Source: Culturomica massiliensis
Lineage (GTDB): Bacteria > Bacteroidota > Bacteroidia > Bacteroidales > Marinifilaceae
Direction: 5' to 3'
Length of the DNA stretch: 64,000 bases
Assembly: GCF_900091655.1 (NCBI RefSeq)
Contig: NZ_LT594621.1
Span: 1,488,001 to 1,552,000, forward strand
Of this stretch, positions 42,803 through 52,372 are shown in pieces. The notes beneath the pieces are model-generated. The model searched no databases. It was not told the origin of the DNA and saw only the letters and a program-made list of their open reading frames with translations. Numbering within the stretch: the first letter of the stretch is position 1; every line of letters starts with the position of its first letter. A program made the position numbers and the translations under genes.

Positions 42803-44542
42803 ATGGAATTTATTATCGGGAACCTTCCCTTCAGTCAAGCTGAAAAATTAGACGATACCCTTTATTATCAGGGGCATTTAGAAAAATACGGGGATTTGTC
42901 CATCCTCTCGGAAGGGTACATTTTCGACCCACAGTTTCAGAATATACCCCATTATTGCAGTGCCGGATTAAAAGAAAAAGATGCTTCGGGAATCTATAAT
43001 ATTTTTTGTTACCATGCCCGGACAAAAGAATTGATCTTTAAAAATGATAAAAGAGGAACTCTCCCTGTCTATACCTACCAAAAGGGACAGGAATTCCTGT
43101 TTTCGAACAACGTATGGAAGATTGTCGAAATCGTTCAGAACAATACCGGTATACGTTTGGCTGGCTTGAAGGAACAATTATGCCACATTACCGAACTATC
43201 CCCCACACTTACTCTTTTCGAAAATATTTTCCGGCAGGAAAGTGCTACTTTATTCATATATAAGCGGGGAAACATTTTCCGGAAAAGATACTGGAATTTC
43301 ACCTATACGCCCGAGGGTAGTCTAAAGCCTGAAACGGCTATCGAAGAGCTGGATGCTTCCTTGAAATCCTATTTTTCTTTTATCCATCGCGAAAACGGTG
43401 AAAAAATAATGGGGTTCGGTAATAGCGGAGGACTCGACTCCCGACTGATTGCCCATTATGCGCTCCAGGAAAAGATTCCAACCGAAGCCTTCATTATTGC
43501 CCGGTTAAAACCTCACGGCATACTGAAAGCAACTTCTCCTTATATATCTGAAAAAATTGCCAGACTCTACGATTTTAACTCGAGGATAATAGAATATTCT
43601 TCAGATAAGCTGAAAGAACATTTTCTACTGGATATCAGAAATGCTCCTTTTACTTCCAGTCAGATATTCATAAATCCTTATACGAAACTTAATTTTTTTG
43701 ATTATGAAATGACCGGAGAACCGGGAGGCATTATTTATATGCCACCGGCCTGTAACAGCAACATACCGGAAGATCTATTGAAACATGCAAATTATTTTCT
43801 AGGTTTCAGGAAATTCAGTTTGCCTTCGGTACGCACTTTCTTCAGAAACAGTTTCCTACATCTGAAAATACCTTTCGATGTGCAAGCAAACGAAGGCTTC
43901 ACCGGCCTGAAGCATTCGGTATATTCTAAAATTATACTCTCTTACGACCCCAAAGAATTTACGGAACATTTAGCCTCTTCGCTAAATGAATTGGGTGGAG
44001 AAAACAATGTGGAACGCTGGGTCCGGATTCATGATAACATCACCACCAAATACGCTTACAACGGAGGATACGAATCCGTAAGCGGGCTATACAGAAGTTA
44101 CTATCTTTACTATCCTTGCTTTTATGAAAAGATGCAATATTATCCTTTGGAGTTTTTTCATGAACGTAAATTGGCAAAGGCTTTTATTTTGAAAATTAAC
44201 CCGGATTTAGGCAAGATCGCCAATCAAAACCTGCAAATGCCTTACCCCACTTCCCGGTTATATAAGTTATATAAAGCGCTGGAAATGGGACTACGGGGAC
44301 GCGGACTGAATTATGACTACATGTTACATTCCCCGGAATATAAAAAATTGGCGAAGGATATACTGGAAAGAGACAATCCCTTATTTTATTCTGTCGTAAA
44401 TAAACAGCTAATATCCGGACATCCCTTCCTGTATACTTTTGCAGGGACAACCCTCATTAAACTAAAATTATTGACGGACATTTTTTATTATAAAGAATGG
44501 GATTTATTGAAAAATGACCGTTTTCAGTTAGCAAACTGGTAG
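42803..44542 (+). CDS. Asparagine synthase-like amidotransferase
   Basis: The protein has 579 residues. The PP-loop signature GFGNSGGLDSRLIAHYA near residue 206 marks an AsnB-type ATP-binding domain. The N-terminal 190 residues resemble the class II glutaminase fold but start MEFIIGN with no catalytic Cys2, so it probably cannot use glutamine. In polysaccharide loci such proteins amidate sugar carboxylates. Here the legionaminate or a uronate carboxylate is a candidate, without direct evidence. Twelve bases after the flippase gene. Confidence 0.75.
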   Translation: MEFIIGNLPFSQAEKLDDTLYYQGHLEKYGDLSILSEGYIFDPQFQNIPHYCSAGLKEKDASGIYNIFCYHARTKELIFKNDKRGTLPVYTYQKGQEFLFSNNVWKIVEIVQNNTGIRLAGLKEQLCHITELSPTLTLFENIFRQESATLFIYKRGNIFRKRYWNFTYTPEGSLKPETAIEELDASLKSYFSFIHRENGEKIMGFGNSGGLDSRLIAHYALQEKIPTEAFIIARLKPHGILKATSPYISEKIARLYDFNSRIIEYSSDKLKEHFLLDIRNAPFTSSQIFINPYTKLNFFDYEMTGEPGGIIYMPPACNSNIPEDLLKHANYFLGFRKFSLPSVRTFFRNSFLHLKIPFDVQANEGFTGLKHSVYSKIILSYDPKEFTEHLASSLNELGGENNVERWVRIHDNITTKYAYNGGYESVSGLYRSYYLYYPCFYEKMQYYPLEFFHERKLAKAFILKINPDLGKIANQNLQMPYPTSRLYKLYKALEMGLRGRGLNYDYMLHSPEYKKLAKDILERDNPLFYSVVNKQLISGHPFLYTFAGTTLIKLKLLTDIFYYKEWDLLKNDRFQLANW

Positions 44543-44560
44543 ACTTTCTTCTTTGTTGAT

Positions 44561-45490
44561 ATGAGAGATAATCAAAATTCAATCGCTGTCATTGCGTTTA
44601 AATTCAATGATATTTTTTACAGCCTGGCCACGGAAGAATTAAATAATTCCGGATTCAAAATATTAATACTGCTGTTGACGGAGAATATGTCCTCCGGTAG
44701 TTTTCCCTGTCAGAATAAGTTCGATAAAGTAATAAAAATCTATTACCGGAAAAACTTTCTTTTTTTCTTTTTTGCCTGGTTGCAAGTACTCTGGAAACTA
44801 AAAAAACACCACGTTGAGAAAGTCTTGTTATCCAATCCCATTTTAGTTATTAATCAATTAATAATAAGTAAATTAAAAGCAAATAAAATTATTTTTTTGG
44901 AAGACGGATTAATGAACTATTTCCCGTTTTCTCCGCCTCGTTATAAGGTAAAAACCTTCGTACAAAAAATATTCTGTCTTGAAGATGATGAAATATTCAA
45001 CCGTATTGAATATACTTACCTCTTGAAGCCCGATGAAGCTGTTTTCTATAAAGGAACACCCCGAAAATTACACCTGAACGAGTTCATCGATGAGCAAAGT
45101 CATAGATCCCTGCGCGGACAATTAAAAGATAAGGCTGTATTTGCCGGTCAACCACTCTATAATATCGGAATATTTTCAATAGAAGAATATAACGAAGCCG
45201 TTAACAAACTCATCCAAAAGTATAATATCGATTATTATATCCCTCATCCCTTTTCATCGGAAAAGGAAAAAATCGATTGTCCTTATCTGGATCTGAATAA
45301 AGAAAAAGTAACGCTGGAAGTTTTGGCTTACGATTGTAATTTTACGGTTTATTCATTCGGATCCTCGATTTCGTATACGACAAAATTAATCAATCCCTGT
45401 ATTAAAAGTATTCTTTTTAAACCCAGGCAGTGGTCGAATCGTGTGCTGGATATGATTACCAGACATTGTGATCAAGTGATTTCTCTATGA
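44561..45490 (+). CDS. GT52-like sialyl/legionaminyl transferase
   Basis: The 309 residues look like CAZy GT52 or the related bacterial polysialyl/LOS sialyltransferases: KIIFLEDGLMNYFPF, KAVFAGQPLYNIGIF, YYIPHPFSSEKEK and FTVYSFGSSISY (the HP and SS signatures of the sialyltransferase family). It should use the CMP-legionaminate made by the genes upstream. The acceptor is unknown. It overlaps the polymerase gene by four bases. Confidence 0.75.
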   Translation: MRDNQNSIAVIAFKFNDIFYSLATEELNNSGFKILILLLTENMSSGSFPCQNKFDKVIKIYYRKNFLFFFFAWLQVLWKLKKHHVEKVLLSNPILVINQLIISKLKANKIIFLEDGLMNYFPFSPPRYKVKTFVQKIFCLEDDEIFNRIEYTYLLKPDEAVFYKGTPRKLHLNEFIDEQSHRSLRGQLKDKAVFAGQPLYNIGIFSIEEYNEAVNKLIQKYNIDYYIPHPFSSEKEKIDCPYLDLNKEKVTLEVLAYDCNFTVYSFGSSISYTTKLINPCIKSILFKPRQWSNRVLDMITRHCDQVISL

Positions 45491-46590
45491 AATACAATAT
45501 CTCCAAGATATACGTTATTGCCAGCATCTATTTGCTCGTACTTTTAGCAGCTTTTTTACTTCCCCGGCAGATATCCAATTTTAATTATATATTTTTGATC
45601 CTTTTCACTTGCAGCAACCTGATCTTATTCCCTCTGAAAAAAAATTTCATTTCTTTGTTTTTAATGATTGTTTATTTCACCCTTTTACAGTTCCTATTAC
45701 CTGAAAGCAATTTTTTATATTACATAAACGACCTGCTTACGATCGTATTTATCGTAGAATGCATTACGATCGCCCAATACGCAAAGATTTATGATTCCGA
45801 ATTGAAAATTTTAAAATATCTTTTTCTGGGATATCTACTCCTATCTTTAGCATATGCTGCATTTTCCAATAATTACGAAGAAAGCAGGTTCTTAGGCCTC
45901 ATGCAAGGGACTAATTTGTCCGCTTCTGTCAGTATGATCCTGCTTGTCTTGGTATGGGAAATCGAAAAGCTGAAAAACAAAAATATTTTCCTGCTTCTTT
46001 TTTTAACGGGTATTTTTTTCTCTTTTATCTTCTTATACAAAACCCGTACGCTTTTGTTTGCCCTCCCTTATTTTATTTATCAATATACTAAATATTGGAA
46101 CGTTAAAAAGGTAATCATTTGGGGAGGAATTATCGCTATCCCCCTCATCCTGTACAATTATAAGAACCTGATATTTGAAAATTTCAGACTGGCAGAAGAC
46201 AGTTCTTTTATAACCAGATTTTCACTTTATTCCTATATGTATGAGAATCTGGCAAAAAGCCATTTTATTCTCCCTCATGGGTTTAATTCTGCCAATAACC
46301 TGATATACAATTATAGCGGAGAAAATAATTACGTTCACAACGATCTGTTTAAATATCTCTACGATTGGGGAGGTATATTTCTGATCTACATTTTTTTTAT
46401 CATTAAAAGAATAATAAAACCATTCGATTGGAATATGGCTTTTATTCTTCTTCTGGTTTTAGCCAATTCATTTCATAATATGCTTTTTTCGGTTTATATC
46501 TGGATTCCTTTTACGATCATCCTCCTTATAAACAAATCCGGTAACCCTTTCATACCTAAAGGGAACATTCCTGTGGTTCCGAACCTTTAG
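45487..46590 (+). CDS. Wzy-type polymerase (second)
   Basis: The protein has 367 residues and about 10 membrane segments. A long external loop near residues 230-280 contains LPHGFNSANNLIYNYSGENNYVHND, an O-antigen ligase/polymerase-type pattern. It polymerises the plus-strand repeat unit on the outer face of the inner membrane. It is tightly coupled to the sialyltransferase-like gene. Confidence 0.8.
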   Translation: MKYNISKIYVIASIYLLVLLAAFLLPRQISNFNYIFLILFTCSNLILFPLKKNFISLFLMIVYFTLLQFLLPESNFLYYINDLLTIVFIVECITIAQYAKIYDSELKILKYLFLGYLLLSLAYAAFSNNYEESRFLGLMQGTNLSASVSMILLVLVWEIEKLKNKNIFLLLFLTGIFFSFIFLYKTRTLLFALPYFIYQYTKYWNVKKVIIWGGIIAIPLILYNYKNLIFENFRLAEDSSFITRFSLYSYMYENLAKSHFILPHGFNSANNLIYNYSGENNYVHNDLFKYLYDWGGIFLIYIFFIIKRIIKPFDWNMAFILLLVLANSFHNMLFSVYIWIPFTIILLINKSGNPFIPKGNIPVVPNL

Positions 46591-46654
46591 AAGCTATTTC
46601 AAAAAATATATATACTCCCTCTTTTTTGTCGTTTGTCCTTTAAGTCCTTTACTT

Positions 46655-47371
46655 ATGGAAAGAATATACACTATTTTTAACCGTAAACTTCCGGACAGTT
46701 TACAAGATTTGCTCCCTGGTCCCGGAAATGTCATAACATTTCTAAATCCTTATTCCTTATACAAAGCCAATGAGAAGCCGGAATTATACCAGGAATTTTC
46801 CTATATAGCTTCAGACGGTATTTTACCCTTAATGCTTCAACGGATTTTCGGTATCCGTAAATCACAGCGTTATTCATTTGATATGAGCGGTATCGCAGGA
46901 CAAGTTTTTACTTATGCGGCTCAGAATCATCTGAAAATTTATTTTATCGGTTCTCGCCGCGAACAAATCGATCAGTTTATCGGTCTGCTGACTACTGCTT
47001 ATCCTTCTTTATCCGTTGCCGGATGGCGGGACGGATATATAAAAGGAGAAGAAGAAAAGAGTTGTCAAACCATTCTGGCATGCAATCCGGATATTGTTAT
47101 TGTCGGTATGGGAACTCCTCTGCAGGATGAATTCGCTATACGCCTGAAACATATGTCGTTTAAAGGGACAATATATACATGTGGCGGGTTTATGCATCAG
47201 GCAACTCAGAAATTAGAATATTTTCCTCCTTGGATCAACAAACTACATCTGAGAGCTTTTTATCGTCTTTATAAAGAGCCGTATGTACGTAGACGGATCC
47301 TTTTATATTATCCGAAATTCATTTTCCAATATTCCTGGTTTCTGTTAAAAAACAGAAAATCATTAAAATAA
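46655..47371 (+). CDS. WecB/TagA/CpsF-family glycosyltransferase (GT26)
   Basis: The protein has 238 residues: TFLNPYSLYKA, YIASDGILPLMLQRI, IYFIGSRREQIDQF, IVIVGMGTPLQDEFAIRL and TCGGFMHQATQKLEYFPPWI. These are GT26 motifs. Members add ManNAc-type or glucose sugars to the lipid-linked primer as the second step. The basic C-terminus is expected for membrane association. Confidence 0.9.
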   Translation: MERIYTIFNRKLPDSLQDLLPGPGNVITFLNPYSLYKANEKPELYQEFSYIASDGILPLMLQRIFGIRKSQRYSFDMSGIAGQVFTYAAQNHLKIYFIGSRREQIDQFIGLLTTAYPSLSVAGWRDGYIKGEEEKSCQTILACNPDIVIVGMGTPLQDEFAIRLKHMSFKGTIYTCGGFMHQATQKLEYFPPWINKLHLRAFYRLYKEPYVRRRILLYYPKFIFQYSWFLLKNRKSLK

Positions 47372-47378
47372 CCCTATC

Positions 47379-48317
47379 ATGAATATTCTTATTACAGGAA
47401 TCCACGGTTTTGTAGGTTCCAATCTTGTTATGGCCTTGGGTAAGGAACATGTGTTGTATGGGCTGGATATTGTTGCTCCGGAAAAAAAAGGAGTATTAAA
47501 GACTTTTTCGTGGAAGGATGTGGAGGCAGGACAATTGCCGGTTGTAGATGTGATAATCCACCTGGCCGGGAAAGCACACGATACGAAAAATACGGCTCAG
47601 GCCCAGGAGTATTTCGATATTAATACCGGACTGACGAAAAAGATTTTCGATTTCTTTCTGGCTTTCAGAACTCAGAAATTTATTTTTTTCAGTTCCGTAA
47701 AAGCAGCTGCTGACTTTGTCGTAGGTGATGTACTGACAGAAGCGGTCATTCCGTGTCCTAAAGGCCCGTATGGTGAAAGTAAAATTGCTGCGGAAGATTA
47801 TATCCTTTCCCAAAAAGAAAAATGGGAAAACCGGAAACAAGTATACATATTAAGACCCTGTATGATCCACGGGCCAGGGAATAAGGGCAACCTGAACCTA
47901 TTGTATAATCTGGTGAAAAAAGGCTTGCCCTGGCCATTAGGCGATTTTGAAAACAGGCGGTCATTCACATCCATCGACAACCTTTGCTATATAATCGACG
48001 GATTGATTCAAAAAAATGTCATTTCCGGAATTTATCATATCGCGGACGACGAATCCCTATCTACCAATGAATTAATCGAAATCATGTGTAACGTGATGGG
48101 GAAAAAACCGCATATCTGGAAAGTCAATAAAGGGTTTATGACGGGATGCGCCCGATTGGGCAGTGTCATGCATCTGCCCTTAAATTTAGAAAGGCTTCAA
48201 AAACTGACCGAAAATTACGTAGTGTCGAATGCCAAAATAAAAGCAGCGTTGGAGATCGACCGGATGCCTGTACACGCCAGAGAAGGACTCGAAAAAACAA
48301 TCCGGAGTTTCCAGTAA
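47379..48317 (+). CDS. NAD-dependent sugar epimerase/dehydratase (WbpV/Gne-like)
   Basis: The 312 residues form an extended SDR: ILITGIHGFVGSNLVMAL, IIHLAGKAHDTKN, KFIFFSSVKAA and GPYGESKIAAEDY (catalytic Tyr and Lys). It resembles the enzymes that normally stand beside WbpL/WecA-type initiators and produce UDP-GalNAc or UDP-FucNAc-type donors. Which one cannot be told from sequence. Eight bases after the GT26 gene. Confidence 0.8.
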   Translation: MNILITGIHGFVGSNLVMALGKEHVLYGLDIVAPEKKGVLKTFSWKDVEAGQLPVVDVIIHLAGKAHDTKNTAQAQEYFDINTGLTKKIFDFFLAFRTQKFIFFSSVKAAADFVVGDVLTEAVIPCPKGPYGESKIAAEDYILSQKEKWENRKQVYILRPCMIHGPGNKGNLNLLYNLVKKGLPWPLGDFENRRSFTSIDNLCYIIDGLIQKNVISGIYHIADDESLSTNELIEIMCNVMGKKPHIWKVNKGFMTGCARLGSVMHLPLNLERLQKLTENYVVSNAKIKAALEIDRMPVHAREGLEKTIRSFQ

Positions 48318-48390
48318 TAAATAAAAAATTGAGGAATATTTAAAATTCCACAAAACATCCGCTCCAGTGCGTTATTTATCTCATTTTAGT

Positions 48391-49344
48391 ATGTATTATC
48401 TGTTTATTTTTCTTCTGTTATTATGCGCAGAATTGATTTACTTCCGCATAGCAGATCGATTTAACATTATCGACAAACCGAGCGCAAGAGGATCACATAC
48501 CCGGATCACCCTGCGGGGGGGCGGAATTGTTTTCTATTTCGGTGTATTATTGTATTTTTTTACCCACCATTTCGAATATCCTTGGTTTGTACTAGCGTTA
48601 ACCCTGATCGCAGGTATCAGTTTTATCGACGATATACGATCGGTATCCCAAAAAGTCCGATTGATATTTCATTTTACAGCCATGCTGCTACTGTTTTACC
48701 AATGGGGTATCGCTTCACTCCCCTGGTGGTATATTCCTGTTGCACTTATTGTATGTACGGGAATTATCAACGCCTATAATTTTATGGACGGAATAAACGG
48801 GATTACGGGAGGCTATAGTCTGGTTATATTAGGCTGTCTGACCTACATCAATGAATTTCGGATTACCTTTATCGAATCGCAATTTCTATGGATCATATTA
48901 CTTGCCGTAACCGTCTTCAATATTTTCAACTTCCGGAATAAGGCCAAATGTTTTGCCGGGGATGTCGGTTCTGTGAGTATTGCTTTTATTATCCTGTTTT
49001 TATTGGGAAAATTGATTATTCTCACCCAGGATACAAGTTATATCATACTATTAAGTGTCTATGGTGTCGACAGTATTCTTACAATCATTCATCGGCTGAT
49101 CCTGCATGAAAATATAGGCCTTCCCCACCGCAAACACTTATACCAGTTAATGGCGAACGAATTAAAAATTCCGCATACGGCCGTTGCCGGATGTTATATG
49201 TTACTCCAGGTGTGTATATTTGCAGGATATATTGTTTTTTATAACTACCGTTTTTGGTATTTAGGTGCAATCATTTTAATTTTATGCTGTGGTTATATAG
49301 GATTCATGAAAAAATATTTTCATCTCCATATAAATAAACATTAG
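48391..49344 (+). CDS. WecA/WbpL-type initiating glycosyltransferase (GT4/MraY family)
   Basis: The 317 residues form about 10 membrane segments with the polytopic PNPT motifs: FNIIDKPSARGSHTRIT, GISFIDDIRSVS, NAYNFMDGINGITGGYS, GDVGSVSIAF and a cytosolic ENIGLPHRKHLYQLM (HxxH-type carbohydrate loop). It moves a HexNAc-phosphate to undecaprenyl phosphate. This is a different class of initiator from the PglC-like enzyme in the minus-strand operon. ATG 48391 is preferred; GTG 48367 is possible. Confidence 0.85.
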   Translation: MYYLFIFLLLLCAELIYFRIADRFNIIDKPSARGSHTRITLRGGGIVFYFGVLLYFFTHHFEYPWFVLALTLIAGISFIDDIRSVSQKVRLIFHFTAMLLLFYQWGIASLPWWYIPVALIVCTGIINAYNFMDGINGITGGYSLVILGCLTYINEFRITFIESQFLWIILLAVTVFNIFNFRNKAKCFAGDVGSVSIAFIILFLLGKLIILTQDTSYIILLSVYGVDSILTIIHRLILHENIGLPHRKHLYQLMANELKIPHTAVAGCYMLLQVCIFAGYIVFYNYRFWYLGAIILILCCGYIGFMKKYFHLHINKH

Positions 49345-49525
49345 TTGTAGTTTACAAGTAAAAAATAATTCAGTCCGTAAATGACATACTGGGACGGACT
49401 CATTGTGTAATTTATGAATAAACCAAATGATGATTTTACTTATAAGTTTAAAATTCACATAGTGACTTATTGATAGTGTAACTTTATATCCCAATCGCAG
49501 ATCAAACATAAAATACATTTATAAA

Positions 49526-49921
49526 ATGGAAATCATCGAAGATCAATTACTCGATCAGGTAAGTAGAAAAGCTAAGGAGAACCAACGTCTGAGAATGAAT
49601 TATAACTTTCATACTTCTCCGGAAGCCGGAGCACAACGTCTGCTAAATGCCCTGGAACCCGGAACCGAACTACCGATACACCGGCATACACATACGGCAG
49701 AAACTTATTTAGTAATAAGAGGCAAAATCAAAGTACTCCTTTATAACGATATGAAACAAATTACCGACACTGTCGTGCTTGATCCGTTACAGGGAAATTA
49801 CGGTGTAAATATTCCCATAGGGCAATGGCATACCTTGGAAGTATTAGCATCCGGGACTGTTATTTTTGAGGTCAAAGACGGTCCTTATACGCCTATTTCG
49901 GAAGAAAATATTTTAATATAG
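49526..49921 (+). CDS. wbuC: WbuC-family cupin protein
   Basis: The 131 residues form a cupin fold. The metal motif is LPIHRHTHTAETYLVIRGKIKV (His-His-Glu) and the second motif NIPIGQWHTLEV. WbuC proteins accompany O-antigen and fucose-containing polysaccharide loci; their function is not established. It stands alone, 181 bases after the previous gene, with its own terminator downstream. Confidence 0.85.
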   Translation: MEIIEDQLLDQVSRKAKENQRLRMNYNFHTSPEAGAQRLLNALEPGTELPIHRHTHTAETYLVIRGKIKVLLYNDMKQITDTVVLDPLQGNYGVNIPIGQWHTLEVLASGTVIFEVKDGPYTPISEENILI

Positions 49922-49946
49922 CGAAAACACCGATCCGTCATTACTG

Positions 49947-49982
49947 AAAAGCATACCAATTCTCAACGGTATGCTTTTTTTA
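49947..49982 (+). terminator. Intrinsic terminator after wbuC
   Basis: AAAAGCATACC (49947-49957) pairs with GGTATGCTTTT (49968-49978) and is followed by more T. It separates the legionaminate arm from the fucose genes. Confidence 0.9.
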
Positions 49983-50060
49983 ATATCTTCATATTTCAAA
50001 TATATTTACGATATTTGTACAATAGTATATAAACGAATATTTACGGAATCTAAACGATAT

Positions 50061-51134
50061 ATGAAAAAAACAGCGTTAATTACAGGAATTACGGGACAGG
50101 ACGGATCGTTTTTGGCTGAATTCCTGATTGAGAAAGGATATGAAGTACATGGGATTATGAGACGGTCGTCGTCTTTCAATACGGCACGGATTGAACATTT
50201 ATATCTGGATGAATGGGTACGGGATATGAAACAACAACGGTTGATCAATCTGCATTACGGCGACATGACAGACTCGAGTTCGTTAATACGGATTATTCAA
50301 TTGGTACAACCCGATGAAATATACAACCTGGCAGCACAAAGTCATGTAAAAGTCAGTTTTGATGTACCGGAATACACCGCCGACTCCGACGCCGTAGGTA
50401 CTTTACGTTTGCTGGAGGCCGTACGGATTCTTGGGCTGGAAAAAAAGACCCGGATATACCAGGCTTCGACTTCGGAATTATTCGGTTTGGTACAGGAAGT
50501 ACCGCAAAAAGAAACCACCCCCTTCTATCCCCGTAGTCCTTATGGTGTTGCCAAACAATACGGTTTCTGGATTACTAAAAACTACCGGGAAGCTTACGGT
50601 ATGTTTGCCGTAAACGGTATTCTTTTCAATCACGAAAGCGAACGCCGGGGCGAAACATTCGTTACCCGCAAAATTACCCTGGCAGCCAGCCGCATCGTAC
50701 AAGGATTTCAGGATAAATTATACGTAGGAAATCTAAACTCTCTGCGTGACTGGGGATATGCCAAAGATTATGTGGAATGTATGTGGCTGATGCTGCAACA
50801 CGAAACTCCGGAGGATTTTGTCATTGCAACAGGACAGATGCACTCCGTACGGGATTTCTGTACTCTGGCTTTTAAAGAAGCAGGTATAGAATTGGAATGG
50901 CAAGGAAACGGAATAGATGAAAAAGGAATAGACCAGAAAACAGGAAAAACACTGGTAGAAGTCGATCCGAAATATTTCCGGCCGACAGAAGTAGACCAAT
51001 TGCTGGGAGATCCGACCAAAGCCAAAACCCTGTTAAAATGGAATCCGACTAAGACTTCTTTCGAAGAGTTAGTACATATCATGGTTGAGCATGATATGCG
51101 GTTTGTGAAAAAATTGTATAAAAAAGCAGAATAA
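50061..51134 (+). CDS. gmd: GDP-mannose 4,6-dehydratase
   Basis: The 357 residues form an extended SDR: ALITGITGQDGSFLAEFL, NLAAQSHVKVSFDVPEYT, ASTSELFG, PRSPYGVAKQYGFWIT (catalytic Tyr and Lys) and HESERRGETFVTRKIT. This converts GDP-mannose to the 4-keto-6-deoxy intermediate of de novo GDP-fucose synthesis. ATG 50061 is used. An upstream start at 49971 overlaps the terminator and lacks homology. Confidence 0.95.
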   Translation: MKKTALITGITGQDGSFLAEFLIEKGYEVHGIMRRSSSFNTARIEHLYLDEWVRDMKQQRLINLHYGDMTDSSSLIRIIQLVQPDEIYNLAAQSHVKVSFDVPEYTADSDAVGTLRLLEAVRILGLEKKTRIYQASTSELFGLVQEVPQKETTPFYPRSPYGVAKQYGFWITKNYREAYGMFAVNGILFNHESERRGETFVTRKITLAASRIVQGFQDKLYVGNLNSLRDWGYAKDYVECMWLMLQHETPEDFVIATGQMHSVRDFCTLAFKEAGIELEWQGNGIDEKGIDQKTGKTLVEVDPKYFRPTEVDQLLGDPTKAKTLLKWNPTKTSFEELVHIMVEHDMRFVKKLYKKAE

Positions 51135-51201
51135 GACGTAAGATTATTCGGATTTTTTCAAAAATAAACAGATATCTGATAATCCGGAGTAAATTATAAT
51201 A

Positions 51202-52284
51202 ATGGAAAAGACAAGTAAAATATACGTTGCCGGACATAAAGGACTGGTCGGTTCTGCTATATGGCAAAATTTACAGACGAAAGGTTATACAAATCTGATC
51301 GGGAAAAGCCATAAAGAGTTAGATTTACTGGACGGAGTTGCCGTACGGGAATTTTTCGACCGGGAAAAACCGGAATACGTATTTCTGGCAGCAGCATATG
51401 TCGGCGGCATTATGGCAAACAACATTTACCGGGCTGATTTTATTTACCGGAATCTGCAAATTCAGCAAAACATCATTGGAGAAAGTTTTCGGCATAAAGT
51501 TAAAAAACTCTTGTTTCTGGGCAGCACCTGCATTTATCCGCGGGATGCCGGACAACCGATGAAAGAAGAAGCTCTTCTCACATCACCCCTGGAATATACA
51601 AACGAACCTTACGCCATTGCGAAAATTGCAGGACTGAAGATGTGCGAGAGCTTCAATCTGCAATACGATACCAATTATATCGCCGTTATGCCGACCAATT
51701 TATACGGACCGAATGACAATTTCGACCTGGAACGAAGCCACGTATTACCGGCGATGATCCGGAAAATACATTTGGGGCGATACCTGCATGAAGAGAATTG
51801 GGAAGCAGTACGTTATGATCTGAATAAACGTCCCGTAGAAGGAGTCGATGGGAACGCTCCGCAAGAGACTATCTTAGCAATTCTGGCTAAATACGGTATT
51901 ACAACGTCTGCTGTGGAACTGTGGGGAACCGGCAAGCCTCTGCGTGAATTCCTATGGAGTGAAGAAATGGCAGATGCCTGCGTATTTATTATGGAAAGAG
52001 TCGACTTTCAGGATCTCAAAGGCAATTCTCCGGAAATACGTAACTGCCACATCAATATCGGAACGGGTAAAGAATTGACGATTGCCGAACTGGCAAATCT
52101 GATCGTAAAAGAAGTTGGTTACAAAGGAACATTACGTTTCAACGCAGAAAAACCCGACGGAACAATGCGTAAGTTAACGGATGTCGGCAAACTGCATAAA
52201 TTAGGATGGCACCATAAAATAGAAATCGGAGAAGGGATTAAAAAAATGTACGAATGGTATAAGAGCGAGAATTGTAAATTGTAG
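51202..52284 (+). CDS. fcl: GDP-L-fucose synthase
   Basis: The 360 residues are IYVAGHKGLVGSAIWQNL, FLAAAYVGGIMANNIYRADF, GSTCIYPRDAGQPMKEE, EPYAIAKIAGLKMCE (catalytic Tyr and Lys) and LYGPNDNFDLERSHVLPAMI. It epimerises and reduces the Gmd product to GDP-L-fucose. It follows gmd by 67 bases. A 30-residue insertion near residues 190-220 (NWEAVRYDLNKRPVEG) is usual in Bacteroidales homologues. Confidence 0.95.
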   Translation: MEKTSKIYVAGHKGLVGSAIWQNLQTKGYTNLIGKSHKELDLLDGVAVREFFDREKPEYVFLAAAYVGGIMANNIYRADFIYRNLQIQQNIIGESFRHKVKKLLFLGSTCIYPRDAGQPMKEEALLTSPLEYTNEPYAIAKIAGLKMCESFNLQYDTNYIAVMPTNLYGPNDNFDLERSHVLPAMIRKIHLGRYLHEENWEAVRYDLNKRPVEGVDGNAPQETILAILAKYGITTSAVELWGTGKPLREFLWSEEMADACVFIMERVDFQDLKGNSPEIRNCHINIGTGKELTIAELANLIVKEVGYKGTLRFNAEKPDGTMRKLTDVGKLHKLGWHHKIEIGEGIKKMYEWYKSENCKL

Positions 52285-52372
52285 ATTTTAGATTGCCACA
52301 CGAATTAGCTCTTAAAAATTGACGATTGGATACAGGGAATATACCCGGGTGTGTTATGACAAATAAAGCAGG

